Source: Deltaproteobacteria bacterium (GTDB lineage Bacteria; Myxococcota_A; UBA9160; UBA4427). From it: a DNA stretch of 60,945 nt. A program made the position numbers and the translations under genes. The notes under the pieces were generated by a model. It saw only the letters and a list, made by a program, of their open reading frames with translations, did not search any database and had not been told where the DNA came from. Of the stretch, positions 42,375-51,442 are shown piece after piece. Each line of letters opens with the position of its first letter. The first letter of the stretch is position 1. The stretch spans positions 1 through 60,945 of the forward strand of contig JAFDEK010000011.1 of the NCBI GenBank assembly GCA_019310385.1. The letters run 5' to 3'.

Positions 42375-43625
42375 TCAGCTCGGCTGAGCCGACCCGGCGG
42401 CTCTGGCCCTCTCGTAGCGCGCTCGCTGGAAGGTGGGGCAGGTTGCATCGGCGGGGATCTCCTCCAGCGGCGTGGCCACGAGCTCGGGTGTAATGCCGAG
42501 CTTCTCGGCGGCCGACCGCAGTGCCTCGAGGTCGAAGCCGTAGAGCTGCGCCGCGTTCTCGCCGAGCATCATTCGCACCTCCACCGGGTCCACGTCCGAG
42601 AAGGCCAGCTGCATGTTCTCCCTCGAATAGGGGTAGCAGCCTTCGTAGTGGGGATAGTCGTTGCCCCAGATGATCCGGTCCACGCCGACGAACTCGCGGC
42701 CCTTGATGTCCTGGGGTGAGGGGAAGCTCGCTCCATACCAGCAGTTGCGCCTCGCGTAGAAGCTCGGGGGCTCGGGAAGAGCCTGGGATTTCGAATAGTC
42801 CACCTCGCCCATCATTCCGGCCTTCATGCCCATGTGCACCCCGTCCATGCGCCTGAGCAGGCTGGGCGCCCAGGCGCAGCCCGACTCGGTCAGGATGTAG
42901 CGGAGCTCGGGAAAGCGCTCGAAGACGCCACCGAGAATCAGCTGGCAATATCCGCGCTGGACGAAGAAGGGCATCTCGAGCACCCACAGCGCGTCCGCAC
43001 CCGGGTCGCTGCCGTAGCGCGGCCCCCCCTGCCCGGCGTGGTGGTTGATCACGAGGTTGCAGTCCTGGATCACCGCCCACAGCCGGTCGTAATCGGGTGA
43101 GTACAGGGGCTTCAGGTGGATATCGTCCGGCGCGGGCAGTGGCAGCAGTACGCCGCCGCGCAGTCCGTGCTCGGCGATCCACTGTACGTCCTCGATGGCG
43201 TCGTCGATGTCGTTGAGGTGGATCAGGCCGATTCCCGCTCGGCGGCCTGGCGCCTCGGCGCAGAACTCGGCGAGCCAGCGGTTGTGGGCCCGCGTTCCGG
43301 CCCGCCGAAGCGCGTACTGGTCGGGCTGCGGCGGCGGGGAGATGTGAAAGGCCGTGTCGTAGAAGGGAGGGACGGTGTTGGGAAAGATCACCTCCGCGAT
43401 GACTCCGTCGCTCTCGAGATCCGCCATGCGCTCCGCCGAGTTCCAGTTCTTGGTCTTCTTGCCGCCGATGTGCTTCTTCGAGGGATTGCGATAGGTCGAG
43501 CGCCAGGCGTCGAAGTCATCCCGGTAGGAGGGGTCCAGGTACGCGCGGTACATCTCGACGGAGGCGCCGGCGTGGGTGTCGCCCGTGATCGTGACGTAGG
43601 GGCGGTCGTCAGCGTTCGAGGTCAC
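42375..43625 (-). CDS. amidohydrolase-2 (ACMSD-like) family protein
   Basis: 416 residues of a metal-dependent TIM-barrel hydrolase/decarboxylase family. Motifs: TGDTHAG near the N-terminus (single His instead of the HxH pair, as in many members), NHHAGQGG in the middle, and WGNDYPHYEG with the catalytic Asp near the C-terminus. Similar proteins accompany aromatic, steroid and terpenoid degradation genes. The GTG start has GGAG upstream. It is divergent from the ketosteroid-isomerase-like gene, with about 180 nt between them. No metabolic assignment can be made beyond the family. Confidence 0.8.
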   Translation of the reverse strand: MTSNADDRPYVTITGDTHAGASVEMYRAYLDPSYRDDFDAWRSTYRNPSKKHIGGKKTKNWNSAERMADLESDGVIAEVIFPNTVPPFYDTAFHISPPPQPDQYALRRAGTRAHNRWLAEFCAEAPGRRAGIGLIHLNDIDDAIEDVQWIAEHGLRGGVLLPLPAPDDIHLKPLYSPDYDRLWAVIQDCNLVINHHAGQGGPRYGSDPGADALWVLEMPFFVQRGYCQLILGGVFERFPELRYILTESGCAWAPSLLRRMDGVHMGMKAGMMGEVDYSKSQALPEPPSFYARRNCWYGASFPSPQDIKGREFVGVDRIIWGNDYPHYEGCYPYSRENMQLAFSDVDPVEVRMMLGENAAQLYGFDLEALRSAAEKLGITPELVATPLEEIPADATCPTFQRARYERARAAGSAQPS

Positions 43626-43808
43626 AGTCGGCTCCTTGTTTCGGGACGCAGGCCAAACCCGGATCGCGAGACCCTGGTCTTCATGAAACCTTAGTCACGG
43701 CGGTGCCGGCCCTGCAAGCTGGCTTCGGCTCGACGCCGAGAAGCCGCGAAATCGACGCGCTACCCTGTGAGAGCCGATGGCGCCGAGCCAGCGGAAGACG
43801 GGGAGACT

Positions 43809-44198
43809 ATGCCTACGCCCGAGGAAATGCGCAGGAGCATGAGCCGCTATCTCGAGCTCGTGGGAGCCGGAGACGTCGAGGGCGTGCTGGCTCTCTTCTC
43901 GGATTCGGCTTCCGTCGAGGATCCGGTCGGGGGGCCGCCCGGGACCCACGTGGTGGGCCTCGAAGCGGTGGCGACCTTCTTTCGCAACGGCTTTGCGCGC
44001 AGCCGCCCCGCACCCGAGCTGTCGGGACCCATCGTGACCACGGGCGGCGACGAAGCCGCCATGCTCTTCACCCTTCGCCTCGAGCTGCGCGGGCGGCTCT
44101 TCGAGCTGGACGTGATCGACGTCGTGACCTTCGACGCCGACGGCCGGATCGCCTCCCTGCGCGCCTTCTGGAACCTGGACGAGGCCCGGCCCTGCTGA
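43809..44198 (+). CDS. ketosteroid isomerase-like protein with conserved catalytic residues
   Basis: A 129-residue NTF2-like protein. It aligns well with Comamonas Delta5-3-ketosteroid isomerase: Y14 (SRYLELVGAGD), D38 in SVEDPVGG, and an Asp at 104 (LDVIDVVTFD) equivalent to D99. Numbering of Y14 and D38 is identical from the ATG at 43809, which supports both start and function. NTF2-like proteins without these residues are usually called SnoaL; keeping all three makes a real 3-oxo-steroid isomerase plausible. The frame opens earlier (43767) but the extra 14 residues have no match. Confidence 0.78.
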   Translation: MPTPEEMRRSMSRYLELVGAGDVEGVLALFSDSASVEDPVGGPPGTHVVGLEAVATFFRNGFARSRPAPELSGPIVTTGGDEAAMLFTLRLELRGRLFELDVIDVVTFDADGRIASLRAFWNLDEARPC

Positions 44199-44293
44199 GA
44201 ATGTTGACGTCTGGGCTCGACGGGGACATCATCCGGATCTGCAATCGATCTGCTTCAAGTGCAGTGAACCGGTTCTTTGGAGAAGGAGGGACT

Positions 44294-44695
44294 ATGTCGA
44301 TTCATCGACGCTGGGCCGCCGGAGCGTTGATCGCGAGCCTTGTCGCCCTGCTCGGCCTCGCCCAGACTTCGGGTGCGGAAGAAGCTGAAGTGCCCTTCGT
44401 GGACGGCAAGATGTGGGGGGAGACCGCTCCCGTCTTGAAGCGCACCTATCTGGTCGGGATCAGCAACCTGCTGGCCGCCGAGTACCTGTACCAGAAGAAG
44501 AAGGGCTTCCCCTCGGACAAGCACTCCAGCATCCGGCGGGTCTATGAGGGAATCGACGAGATGTCCCTCGACGAGTGCATCGAGCGCATCGACGCCTGGT
44601 ACGAGAAGCACCCGGACCGTTCGGACGAGACGGTGATGGGCGTGATCTGGCTCGACATGGTCGTGCCGAACCTACCCGCACATATGCGGGATTGA
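44294..44695 (+). CDS. small exported protein of unknown function
   Basis: A 133-residue protein with a clear signal peptide (1-28, GLAQTSGA/EE) and a mature domain of about 105 residues: helical, charged, one tryptophan-rich N-terminal segment (GKMWGETAPVLKRTYLVG) and a C-terminal IDAWYEKHPDRSDETVMG. The pattern of a Tyr-rich helix followed by a small helical pair recurs in short periplasmic proteins of deltaproteobacteria, but I do not recognise a named family. AGAAGGAGGG precedes the ATG. No cysteines in the mature part. Confidence 0.6.
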   Translation: MSIHRRWAAGALIASLVALLGLAQTSGAEEAEVPFVDGKMWGETAPVLKRTYLVGISNLLAAEYLYQKKKGFPSDKHSSIRRVYEGIDEMSLDECIERIDAWYEKHPDRSDETVMGVIWLDMVVPNLPAHMRD

Positions 44696-44716
44696 CGCGT
44701 TCCAGGGGAGTAGGAG

Positions 44717-44896
44717 ATGAGTGTCATGAAGCTGAAGATCGCGACCCTGGTCACCGTCGTCTCGCTGGCGGTGGCCTGTGCGACCATCGGGGGAACTCTG
44801 GTCGGCGCCGGCATCGGCGCCATCGCGGGGGACGCCGCCATGGGCGCCGCCGTCGGTGCCACTGCGGGTGCAGTGGTGGACATCTGGGGTCGCTGA
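44717..44896 (+). CDS. 59-residue glycine-zipper lipoprotein
   Basis: A small ORF with a lipobox-like SLAVAC (C21). Nearly the whole mature part is a glycine-zipper pattern (GGTLVGAGIGAIAGDAAMG, then AAVGATAGAVVDIWGR), as in membrane-associated glycine-zipper lipoproteins (OsmB/SlyB-like). GGGAGTAGGAG precedes the ATG. It follows the 44294 gene by 21 nt and is probably co-transcribed with it. Function unknown; outer-membrane insertion is inferred. Confidence 0.65.
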   Translation: MSVMKLKIATLVTVVSLAVACATIGGTLVGAGIGAIAGDAAMGAAVGATAGAVVDIWGR

Positions 44897-44983
44897 GCAA
44901 GGGCCCGGGCTCGGCAGGCGGCCCGTGACGCCGGCCTTGCCGACGCCCGCCGCTCAGGCGGCCATCACTCAGGCATCCATCAC

Positions 44984-46012
44984 TCAGGCATCCACGGTCC
45001 AGGTGTCGCCGGAGTGGAGCAGGTCGTGCAGGTCCCCGTCGCCCTTGTGGGCGATGGCGTCCACCACCTGCTGCACCAGCATGTCCTCGTACGCGGGCCT
45101 CGCGACCTCGCGGAAGACCCCCACCGGCAGCGGGAAGTCGGGCTCGCGCAGGGTGGCGAGGGCGAAGGCATAGGCGGTGGTCTCGTAGTTCTCGTCGTGG
45201 ACCACGACGCCTTTCTCCACGGGATCGTCGTCGTCTTCCAGCGGGATCAGGGAGGGGACGCCGCCCTCGAGAGCGATGCCCCGGCGCGCCCCGGGAGAGC
45301 CGAAGACCAGGGGCTCGCCCTGGGTCATGGAGATCGAGCTGTCCGTCCGCGTCTTGCGGTCCTGCACGTCCTCCCATGCGCCGTCGTTGAACACGGGACA
45401 GTTCTGGAGGATCTCCACGAAGGAGGTGCCCTTGTGGGCGTGGGCCCGGTGCAGGGTCTGCTGCAGGTGGGGCGCGTCGACATCCACAGTGCGCGCCACG
45501 AAGGTCGCGCCGGCCCCCAGGGCGAAGGAGATGGGGTCGATGGGGTAGTCGATGGAGCCCTGGGGCGATGACTTCGTGCGGATTCCCAGCCGGGAGGTGG
45601 GCGAGTACTGCCCCTTGGTAAGGCCGTAGATCCGGTTGTTGAAGAGCAGGATCTGCAGGTCGAGGTTGCGGCGGATGGTGTGGAGCAGGTGGTTGGCGCC
45701 GATGGAGAGGCCGTCCCCGTCCCCGGTCACCACCCACACCGAGAGGTCGGGGCGGCTCGCCTTGATGCCCGTCGCGAAGGATGGGGCGCGACCGTGGATC
45801 GTGTGGAAGCCGTAGGTGTTCATGTAATAGGGGAAGCGGCTCGAGCAGCCGATCCCGGACACGAAGACCACGTCCTCGCGTCGCCGGCCCAGATCGGGCA
45901 TCACACGTTGCACGTTGGAGAGGATCGAGTAGTCGCCGCAGCCAGGACACCAGCGCACGTCCTGGCTGGATACGAAGTCCTTGCGGCTCTGCTTCTCGGC
46001 CGGAGCGCTCAT
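44984..46012 (-). CDS. korB: 2-oxoacid:ferredoxin oxidoreductase beta subunit
   Basis: 342-residue TPP-binding subunit. Motifs include WCPGCGDYSIL (cysteine ligands of the proximal 4Fe-4S cluster), GIGCSSRFPYYMNTYGFHT, the TPP/Mg motif GDGDGLSIGANHL and NNRIYGLTKGQYSPTS. These match 2-oxoglutarate:ferredoxin oxidoreductase (KorB) more than pyruvate enzymes. The start is 2 nt after the korA stop on the same strand; the longer frame to 46729 is a shadow of korA. Together with icd and sucCD this gives a ferredoxin-linked route from 2-oxoglutarate to succinyl-CoA. Confidence 0.92.
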   Translation of the reverse strand: MSAPAEKQSRKDFVSSQDVRWCPGCGDYSILSNVQRVMPDLGRRREDVVFVSGIGCSSRFPYYMNTYGFHTIHGRAPSFATGIKASRPDLSVWVVTGDGDGLSIGANHLLHTIRRNLDLQILLFNNRIYGLTKGQYSPTSRLGIRTKSSPQGSIDYPIDPISFALGAGATFVARTVDVDAPHLQQTLHRAHAHKGTSFVEILQNCPVFNDGAWEDVQDRKTRTDSSISMTQGEPLVFGSPGARRGIALEGGVPSLIPLEDDDDPVEKGVVVHDENYETTAYAFALATLREPDFPLPVGVFREVARPAYEDMLVQQVVDAIAHKGDGDLHDLLHSGDTWTVDA

Positions 46013-46014
46013 GA

Positions 46015-47919
46015 TCACTTCTCCTCGCGGAGCATCTGCTCGACGCGGCCGCGGATCTCGCTCACCTTGAAGGGCTGACCCGCGACCTTGGTGAGGGACT
46101 CGATGGGGAGCAGGTAGCGGGCGCGCAGCAGCATGGCGAGCTGCCCCTCGTTGAGCTCGGGAATCAGGATGCGCCGGAAGCGCCCCAGCACCTCGCCCAG
46201 GTTCGAGGGCATCGGGTTCATGTGGCGCAGGTGGGCCCGCGAAATCGAGTGCCCCGCCAGGCGCAGCTCCTGGGTGGCCGCCGTGATGGCGCCCCGGGTG
46301 CTGCCCCAACCCAGCACGAGGATGTCGCCCTCCTGGGCGCCATCGACGTCCAGCGGCGGGATCACTTGGGCGACGCGCTCCACCTTCTCGGCCCGCAGCT
46401 CCACCATCTCGGCGTGGTTCTGTGGGTCGTACACCACGCTTCCCGTGACGTTCGCCTTGGTGAGTCCCCCGATCCGGTGCTCCATCCCCGGCGTTCCCGG
46501 TACCGCCCAGGGCCGCGCGAGGGTCTCCGGATTGCGCTGGTAGGGCTGGAAGCCCTCCTCGCCGAAGTCCTCGGCGCGGGCGATCCGGACGATCTCCCGA
46601 GGCAGGGTCTCGATCTCCGGGATCCTCCAGGGCTCCGCGCTGTTCGCGAGGTAGCTGTCCGAGAGCACCATCACGGGCGTCATGTACTTCACGGCGATCT
46701 GGAAGGCCTCGATCATGACGTGGAAGCAATCGGAGGCGCTGCTCGCCGCCAGCACCGGCATGGGGCTCTGGGAGTGGCGTCCGTAGAGGGCCAGCAGGAG
46801 GTCGCCCTGCTCGGTCTTGGTCGGAGAGCCCGTCGAGGGGCCGGCCCGCTGCACGTTCACGACCACCAAGGGCAGCTCGACCATCACTGCCAGGCCCAGG
46901 GCCTCCTGCTTGAGCACGACCCCCGGGCCGCTGCTCACGGTGACGGCAAGATTGCCCGCGAAGGCGGCTCCGATCGTCGAGCTGACCGCCGCGATCTCGT
47001 CCTCGGCCTGGAAGGTCTTCACGCCGAAATTGCGGTGCCGGGAAACCTCGTGGAGCACCTCGCTGGCCGGCGTGATGGGATAGGCGCCGAAGAAGACCTC
47101 GCGCTCCATCAATACCCGGGCCGCAATGATCCCCCAGGCCAGGGCCGTGTTGCCGGTGATGTTGCGGTAGGTGCCGCTCTCGATCTTGGCGGCCGGGATC
47201 TCATAGGAGACCGGGAAGAGCTCGGTGGTTTCGCCGAAGGCGTGTCCGGCCCGCAGGGTTCGCAGGTTGCCCTCGAGGATCTCTCCCTTGAACTTGTTGC
47301 CCAGCCAGCGTTCGGTGGCGTCCATGGGCCGGTTGTAGAGCCAGCACAGCAGCCCGAGGGCGAAGAAGTTCTTGCAGCGGTCCGCCTCGCGCTGGGTGAG
47401 CTCGAGCCCTTGCAGGGCCTCGCGATTCAAGCTGGTGAGGGGGACCTCGATGATGTTGAAGCGCTGGCGCAGGGAATCGAGGGGATCCTCTTCGCTGTAG
47501 CCCGCCCGGGCCAGGGCCTTCTTCGTGAAGGCATCCTGGTTGAGGATGACCGTTCCCTGGGAGCGAACCTCTTCGACGTTGGCCCGCAGCGCCGCGGGAT
47601 TGAAGGCGACCAGGAGATCGGGCTCGTCGGCCGGCGTGTGCACCTCGCCCGACCCGAAGTGGATCTGGAAGCCCGACACCCCGGCCAGCGTGCCGGCCGG
47701 GGCGCGGATTTCGGCCGGGAAGTCGGGAAAGGTCGACAGATCGTTACCCGCCAGGGCGGTCTCTTCCGTGAACTTGGTACCCGTGAGCTGCATTCCGTCG
47801 CCCGAATCCCCGGCGAAACGGATGGAGACGCGTTCCAGCTCCTCGATCTTCTTGTTCTGATTCTCTGACAGATCGGAAGGGGTGCCCGCCCCGGACGGGG
47901 CGATGCGGGTGGTGGACAT
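46015..47919 (-). CDS. korA: 2-oxoacid:ferredoxin oxidoreductase, fused gamma-alpha subunit
   Basis: 634 residues. The N-terminal ~200 are the gamma domain (IRFAGDSGDGMQLTGTKF); the remainder is the alpha domain (YPITPASEVLHEVSRH, the pyrimidine-binding region, and SSGPGVVLKQEALGLAV). The gamma-alpha fusion is the common KorA form. The ATG at 47919 has a CAGGAG site upstream, and the frame's further extension to 48213 overlaps another gene. It shares a 208-nt divergent control region with the unknown gene at 48128. Confidence 0.9.
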   Translation of the reverse strand: MSTTRIAPSGAGTPSDLSENQNKKIEELERVSIRFAGDSGDGMQLTGTKFTEETALAGNDLSTFPDFPAEIRAPAGTLAGVSGFQIHFGSGEVHTPADEPDLLVAFNPAALRANVEEVRSQGTVILNQDAFTKKALARAGYSEEDPLDSLRQRFNIIEVPLTSLNREALQGLELTQREADRCKNFFALGLLCWLYNRPMDATERWLGNKFKGEILEGNLRTLRAGHAFGETTELFPVSYEIPAAKIESGTYRNITGNTALAWGIIAARVLMEREVFFGAYPITPASEVLHEVSRHRNFGVKTFQAEDEIAAVSSTIGAAFAGNLAVTVSSGPGVVLKQEALGLAVMVELPLVVVNVQRAGPSTGSPTKTEQGDLLLALYGRHSQSPMPVLAASSASDCFHVMIEAFQIAVKYMTPVMVLSDSYLANSAEPWRIPEIETLPREIVRIARAEDFGEEGFQPYQRNPETLARPWAVPGTPGMEHRIGGLTKANVTGSVVYDPQNHAEMVELRAEKVERVAQVIPPLDVDGAQEGDILVLGWGSTRGAITAATQELRLAGHSISRAHLRHMNPMPSNLGEVLGRFRRILIPELNEGQLAMLLRARYLLPIESLTKVAGQPFKVSEIRGRVEQMLREEK

Positions 47920-48127
47920 CGAGCGATACTCCTGGAGCTGACTCCTGGGCGCGAGAAAGCGGATCCGGGGGGGGATTGTATCCCGCTGCGGTGTGGGCGA
48001 AAGACCCGAAGCGCCCCTGAAGGGCGTCAGGCCCCCGACCCAAAGCAGAGAGCCGGCGGGCCCTTGGGCCCCTGCCTGCACCCGGAAGAGCCTCAAGCCG
48101 CGGCCCCCCCGGACCGATGTCGTCTGC

Positions 48128-48934
48128 ATGTTCCTGCCGAATTCGGCCGTGCCGGTGGTCTCGGAGGCCTCGATCCAGGCCCTGTGTCCGTCGCTCAATA
48201 CGCCGGTGCTCAATATCGAGCAGCTGCCGGTGGGCCCCGCGAGGGCTGCGATTCTGCTCTTCGGAGGGGAGGACGGTGACGTCTGCCTGGCGGTCGGACT
48301 CCGCTCCCTGGAGACGAGCGAGGTGGTGGTCTTCAGCTACCAGGGCGATGCCTGCGATTTCAGCACGGTGGACACTGCGGTGGGCGCGGCTCTCTCCTTT
48401 GCCGAGGGGATGGGCTTCCTCTTCGAGGACGACCTCGTCGCCCAGGCCGGGCCGCAGGGGCAAGCGCAGGCTGCGCGGGTCTGGGAGTCCCTGGCGCGGG
48501 ACACCGAGGCCGAGCTCGGCGAGCCCGAGAGCGCAGTTCCGGACGGCACTTGCGAGTCGACGGACTCCGGCGTGGACGAAGAGCTGGCCCTGCTGGAGCT
48601 GGCTGACGACGGGGTCGAGCCGGCTGCGGACGACGCGGGCGCGGAGCTGCTGCTCGAGGAGAGCGTTCCGGAGGCGGAGACCTCGCACGAAGCCATGGTC
48701 GCCGCGGCCGAGGAGGCCGTGGGGGAGGTCGTGGGGGACGAGGACGCCGAGGCGCTCCGGGTCACCACGAATCAGACACGCATTCTTACGAAATTCCGGG
48801 GGAGCGGCGCCGCGCCTTCCCCGGTCGTCCACGACGAGGTCCTGCCCGAGGTCGAGCGGTTGCCCCTGGCGAGCGTAGCGGCTGGGCGAGAGCGGAGGCC
48901 GAAGCTGTTGGCTCGGCTCCTCGGCAGTTTTTGA
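48128..48934 (+). CDS. protein of unknown function with acidic low-complexity middle
   Basis: 268 residues, no signal peptide and no membrane segment. Residues 1-110 are a compact hydrophobic domain (AAILLFGGEDGDVCLAVGL, VVVFSYQGDACDF, ALSFAEGMGFLFEDDLV). Residues about 130-225 are very acidic and Ala/Glu-rich, and the C-terminus is basic (RERRPKLLARLLG). I do not recognise the family. The ATG at 48128 is the first reasonable start; the frame opens earlier but lacks a ribosome site. It is divergent from korA and followed by the PilW-like gene. Confidence 0.55.
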   Translation: MFLPNSAVPVVSEASIQALCPSLNTPVLNIEQLPVGPARAAILLFGGEDGDVCLAVGLRSLETSEVVVFSYQGDACDFSTVDTAVGAALSFAEGMGFLFEDDLVAQAGPQGQAQAARVWESLARDTEAELGEPESAVPDGTCESTDSGVDEELALLELADDGVEPAADDAGAELLLEESVPEAETSHEAMVAAAEEAVGEVVGDEDAEALRVTTNQTRILTKFRGSGAAPSPVVHDEVLPEVERLPLASVAAGRERRPKLLARLLGSF

Positions 48935-48986
48935 AAGGCCCGCCGCCGGCCTGCTGCGGGCGGGGAATGCATAGGGAGAGGGTTGG

Positions 48987-49808
48987 ATGATGGTTGCTTC
49001 GAGCTTCGCATGGCGAGGTGTGGTTGGGCTGCGAGGCCTTGCGCTGTGCACACTGGCGGCTGCTCTGGGCCTGGGGTGCGCGGGGCAGGTCGTGGGTCCC
49101 ACCGAGCAGGAGGTGGCGGAGCAAACCCTCGAGCAGGCGGCCGCACGCCGTGACCTGGGAATCGACCACCTGACCCGCGGCCGCACCGCCATGGCGATTC
49201 GCGAGCTGCAGTACGCGAGCGAGCTCAACCCGATCGACGCCACCACCTGGCTCTGGCTGGGAGAGGGCTACCGGCGCAAGGGGCGCCTCGAAGAGGCCGA
49301 GGGCTTCATGCTCCAGGCCGTCGACCTCGCGCCAGACGACCAATCGGCTCGCCTGAACCTGTCGGGTCTCTACATCCAGATGGAGCGCTGGGACGACGCC
49401 ATCGTCCAGTCGGAGATCCTGATCGAGGATCCCCTCTACCCGGTGCCGTGGAAGGCCCTCTCGAACAAGGGCTGGGCCGAGCTCCAGGCCGGAAGGTTCG
49501 ACGAGGCGAGGGTGAGCCTCGAGCAGGCCCTCGACTTCCGCCGCGACTACTGGCCGGCGTCGCTCAGCCTGGGAATCCTGGCCAACAAGCAGGGCCACCG
49601 AGTCGAGGCCATCGAGCACTTCGAAAAGGTGATCGACCGCGAGATCGGCTTCAGCCCCGAGGCCGAGGCGAATTTTCGGGTTGCCGAGGTCTACGTGTCC
49701 CTGGGGCGCCGTGACAAGGCGGTCGAGCACTTCGAGGCCGCGGTGGTGAACGCGCCGCACGGCTCCTGGGCCGACGAGTCGAAGCGCTACCTGAAGCTTC
49801 TCCGCTGA
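48987..49808 (+). CDS. PilW/PilF-like TPR lipoprotein
   Basis: 273 residues with a lipobox (AALGLGC, C31) and five or so TPR units from about residue 55 to 270 (TAMAIRELQYASELNPIDATTWLWLGEGYRRKG and later repeats). Size and organisation match PilW/PilF, the pilotin-like lipoprotein that assembles the type IV pilus secretin. The next gene is RodZ-like, an arrangement also seen with pilF-rodZ in proteobacteria. No other pil genes are in the window, so a general TPR lipoprotein is possible. AGGGAGAGG supports the start. Confidence 0.72.
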   Translation: MMVASSFAWRGVVGLRGLALCTLAAALGLGCAGQVVGPTEQEVAEQTLEQAAARRDLGIDHLTRGRTAMAIRELQYASELNPIDATTWLWLGEGYRRKGRLEEAEGFMLQAVDLAPDDQSARLNLSGLYIQMERWDDAIVQSEILIEDPLYPVPWKALSNKGWAELQAGRFDEARVSLEQALDFRRDYWPASLSLGILANKQGHRVEAIEHFEKVIDREIGFSPEAEANFRVAEVYVSLGRRDKAVEHFEAAVVNAPHGSWADESKRYLKLLR

Positions 49809-49849
49809 GTCTCCGGGTAAGCGCCCCTCACTTGCGCTAGGAATGGGAA

Positions 49850-50554
49850 ATGGCATCCGAGTCGCGAGGCAGAGCGGGTGCAGATCGGCCTGAGCCTCCG
49901 GGCGCGGGGGGCGGCCAGGAGCCCCACATCGGCGCCTATCTCGCAGGGCAGCGGAAGCTGCGGGGCATCTCCCGGCAGGAGCTCGCGGAGCAGACCCGGA
50001 TTCCCCTCCGGTCCCTGGAGCGACTCGAGTCCGGCCTCTTCGACAGCATCGACGATGGCTTCGTCCGCGGCTTCGTGCGTACGGTCTCGGCCGCCCTTGG
50101 CCTCGATCCCGAAGACGCCCTCACCCGGATGCTCCCGGAGCCCGCCGGACCCAACGAGAGCCCGATATTCCGGCGCCTGGCCCTGGGGCACGTGCTGTTG
50201 CTCGTCGGAGCGCTGGTGGTCGTGGCGGGCAGCATCGGGATCGTGAGTGCCGTCATTCGTCCTGCCCCCGAGCGCGAGGTCGTGCAGGCCGAGGGACTGC
50301 GCCGCAGGGATCCGGTGCGCGCGCTGGCGTTGGCCCAGGGGGCGGCGGGGATACCCGGGGAAGTGGTCCTGGCGGTTTCCGCCCCTGGCGCGCCCGATTC
50401 TCTCGTCTCCGACCCGGCCTCCGATTCGACCTCCGATCCGGCGCCCGATCCGGCAACGGGGGAGGAGGCCGGTCTTCCGCCCGCCGGGCAGTCCGACCCA
50501 GCGGATTCCTCGGTCGGAGCCCAGCTGGGCGCCGCCTCGCCCGCGCGCGATTGA
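49850..50554 (+). CDS. RodZ-like helix-turn-helix membrane protein lacking the C-terminal domain
   Basis: 234 residues. An N-terminal Cro-like HTH (about 25-95: LAGQRKLRGISRQELAEQTRIPLRSLERLE ...) is followed by one transmembrane segment (about 107-130, GHVLLLVGALVVVAGSIGIV). The periplasmic part is a Ser/Asp/Pro-rich disordered tail with SDPASDSTSDPAPDPA repeats. Full RodZ has a DUF4115 beta domain at the end, missing here. RodZ links MreB to cell-wall synthesis; the HTH in this family mostly contacts MreB, not DNA. Confidence 0.72.
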   Translation: MASESRGRAGADRPEPPGAGGGQEPHIGAYLAGQRKLRGISRQELAEQTRIPLRSLERLESGLFDSIDDGFVRGFVRTVSAALGLDPEDALTRMLPEPAGPNESPIFRRLALGHVLLLVGALVVVAGSIGIVSAVIRPAPEREVVQAEGLRRRDPVRALALAQGAAGIPGEVVLAVSAPGAPDSLVSDPASDSTSDPAPDPATGEEAGLPPAGQSDPADSSVGAQLGAASPARD

Positions 50555-50594
50555 AGCGCGCGCTGCAGGGCGGCGTCGGAGCTATGCTCCCGGC

Positions 50595-51371
50595 GTGGCG
50601 CCCACCGCGAAAACCGAGGGATTGCTCCTGCGCTGCGTCGACTTCGGTGAGTCGGATCGCATCGTCCATCTCCTGACCCCGGATCGGGGTCGGCTCACCG
50701 CCATGGCGAAGAGCGCGCGCAAGAGCATGAAGCGCTTCCCCGGTACCCTGGACCTGGCGAATCACCTGGAGATCGAGCTCTCCCATCCGCGCCGGGGCGC
50801 CATGCCCTACCTCGAACGGGGACGTCTGCTCTCCCCTTTTCTCGGCCTGCGTGCGCTGCCCGCGCGTTATGCGCTGGCCTGCTACCTCATCGAGCTGCTC
50901 GATCGCCTGGCGCCGGAGGGTGGCGCGGACTCCGACATGCGCGAGCTCTTCGATTTCAGCCTGGGGGCCCTGGGCGCCGTGGAACAGAGCAGACCCGACG
51001 TCAAGCTGCGGGTGCTCCTCGAGCTGCGAGCCCTCGACGCCCTCGGTCTGCGACCCGAGCTCCGCCACTGTGTTCGCTGTGGCGCCCAGCCCCGTCCCTC
51101 GCTTCCGGTGGGCTTCCACGTGGGCGAGGGCGGGGTCATGTGCGGCCCCTGCGGCAAGCGTGTCGAGGGTCTGCTGCCCATCCATCTCGGCACCCTGCGT
51201 GCCCTCGAGCAGGGGCTGCGCCTGGACATCGGGCGCCTCGACCGTCTGGCCCTCAGCTCCCAGGCCCTTGCCGAGGCGGACCTGCTGGTCGCCCGCTTCC
51301 ACCGCTTCCACGTGGGCCTCGAGCTGCGCAGCGAGGAATTCCTGCGCGAGGTCTTGCACCCGGTCGGCTAA
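50595..51371 (+). CDS. recO: DNA repair protein RecO
   Basis: 258 residues. The N-terminal OB-fold (KTEGLLLRCVDFGESDRIVHLLTPDRGRL) and helical C-terminal domain with a zinc site (CVRC ... CGPC) are both present, as in typical RecO, which loads RecA in the RecFOR pathway. The GTG at 50595 is the start nearest the homology; the open frame to 50247 belongs to the RodZ-like gene. It precedes glycyl-tRNA synthetase, a recO-glyS order found in several bacterial groups. Confidence 0.9.
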   Translation: MAPTAKTEGLLLRCVDFGESDRIVHLLTPDRGRLTAMAKSARKSMKRFPGTLDLANHLEIELSHPRRGAMPYLERGRLLSPFLGLRALPARYALACYLIELLDRLAPEGGADSDMRELFDFSLGALGAVEQSRPDVKLRVLLELRALDALGLRPELRHCVRCGAQPRPSLPVGFHVGEGGVMCGPCGKRVEGLLPIHLGTLRALEQGLRLDIGRLDRLALSSQALAEADLLVARFHRFHVGLELRSEEFLREVLHPVG

Positions 51372-51442
51372 GAGGGGTGGCGGGAAGCGCGAGCGAAGGG
51401 GATAATCGGCCGCCCCGATTCACTTTTTAGCGAGCAGGCCCA

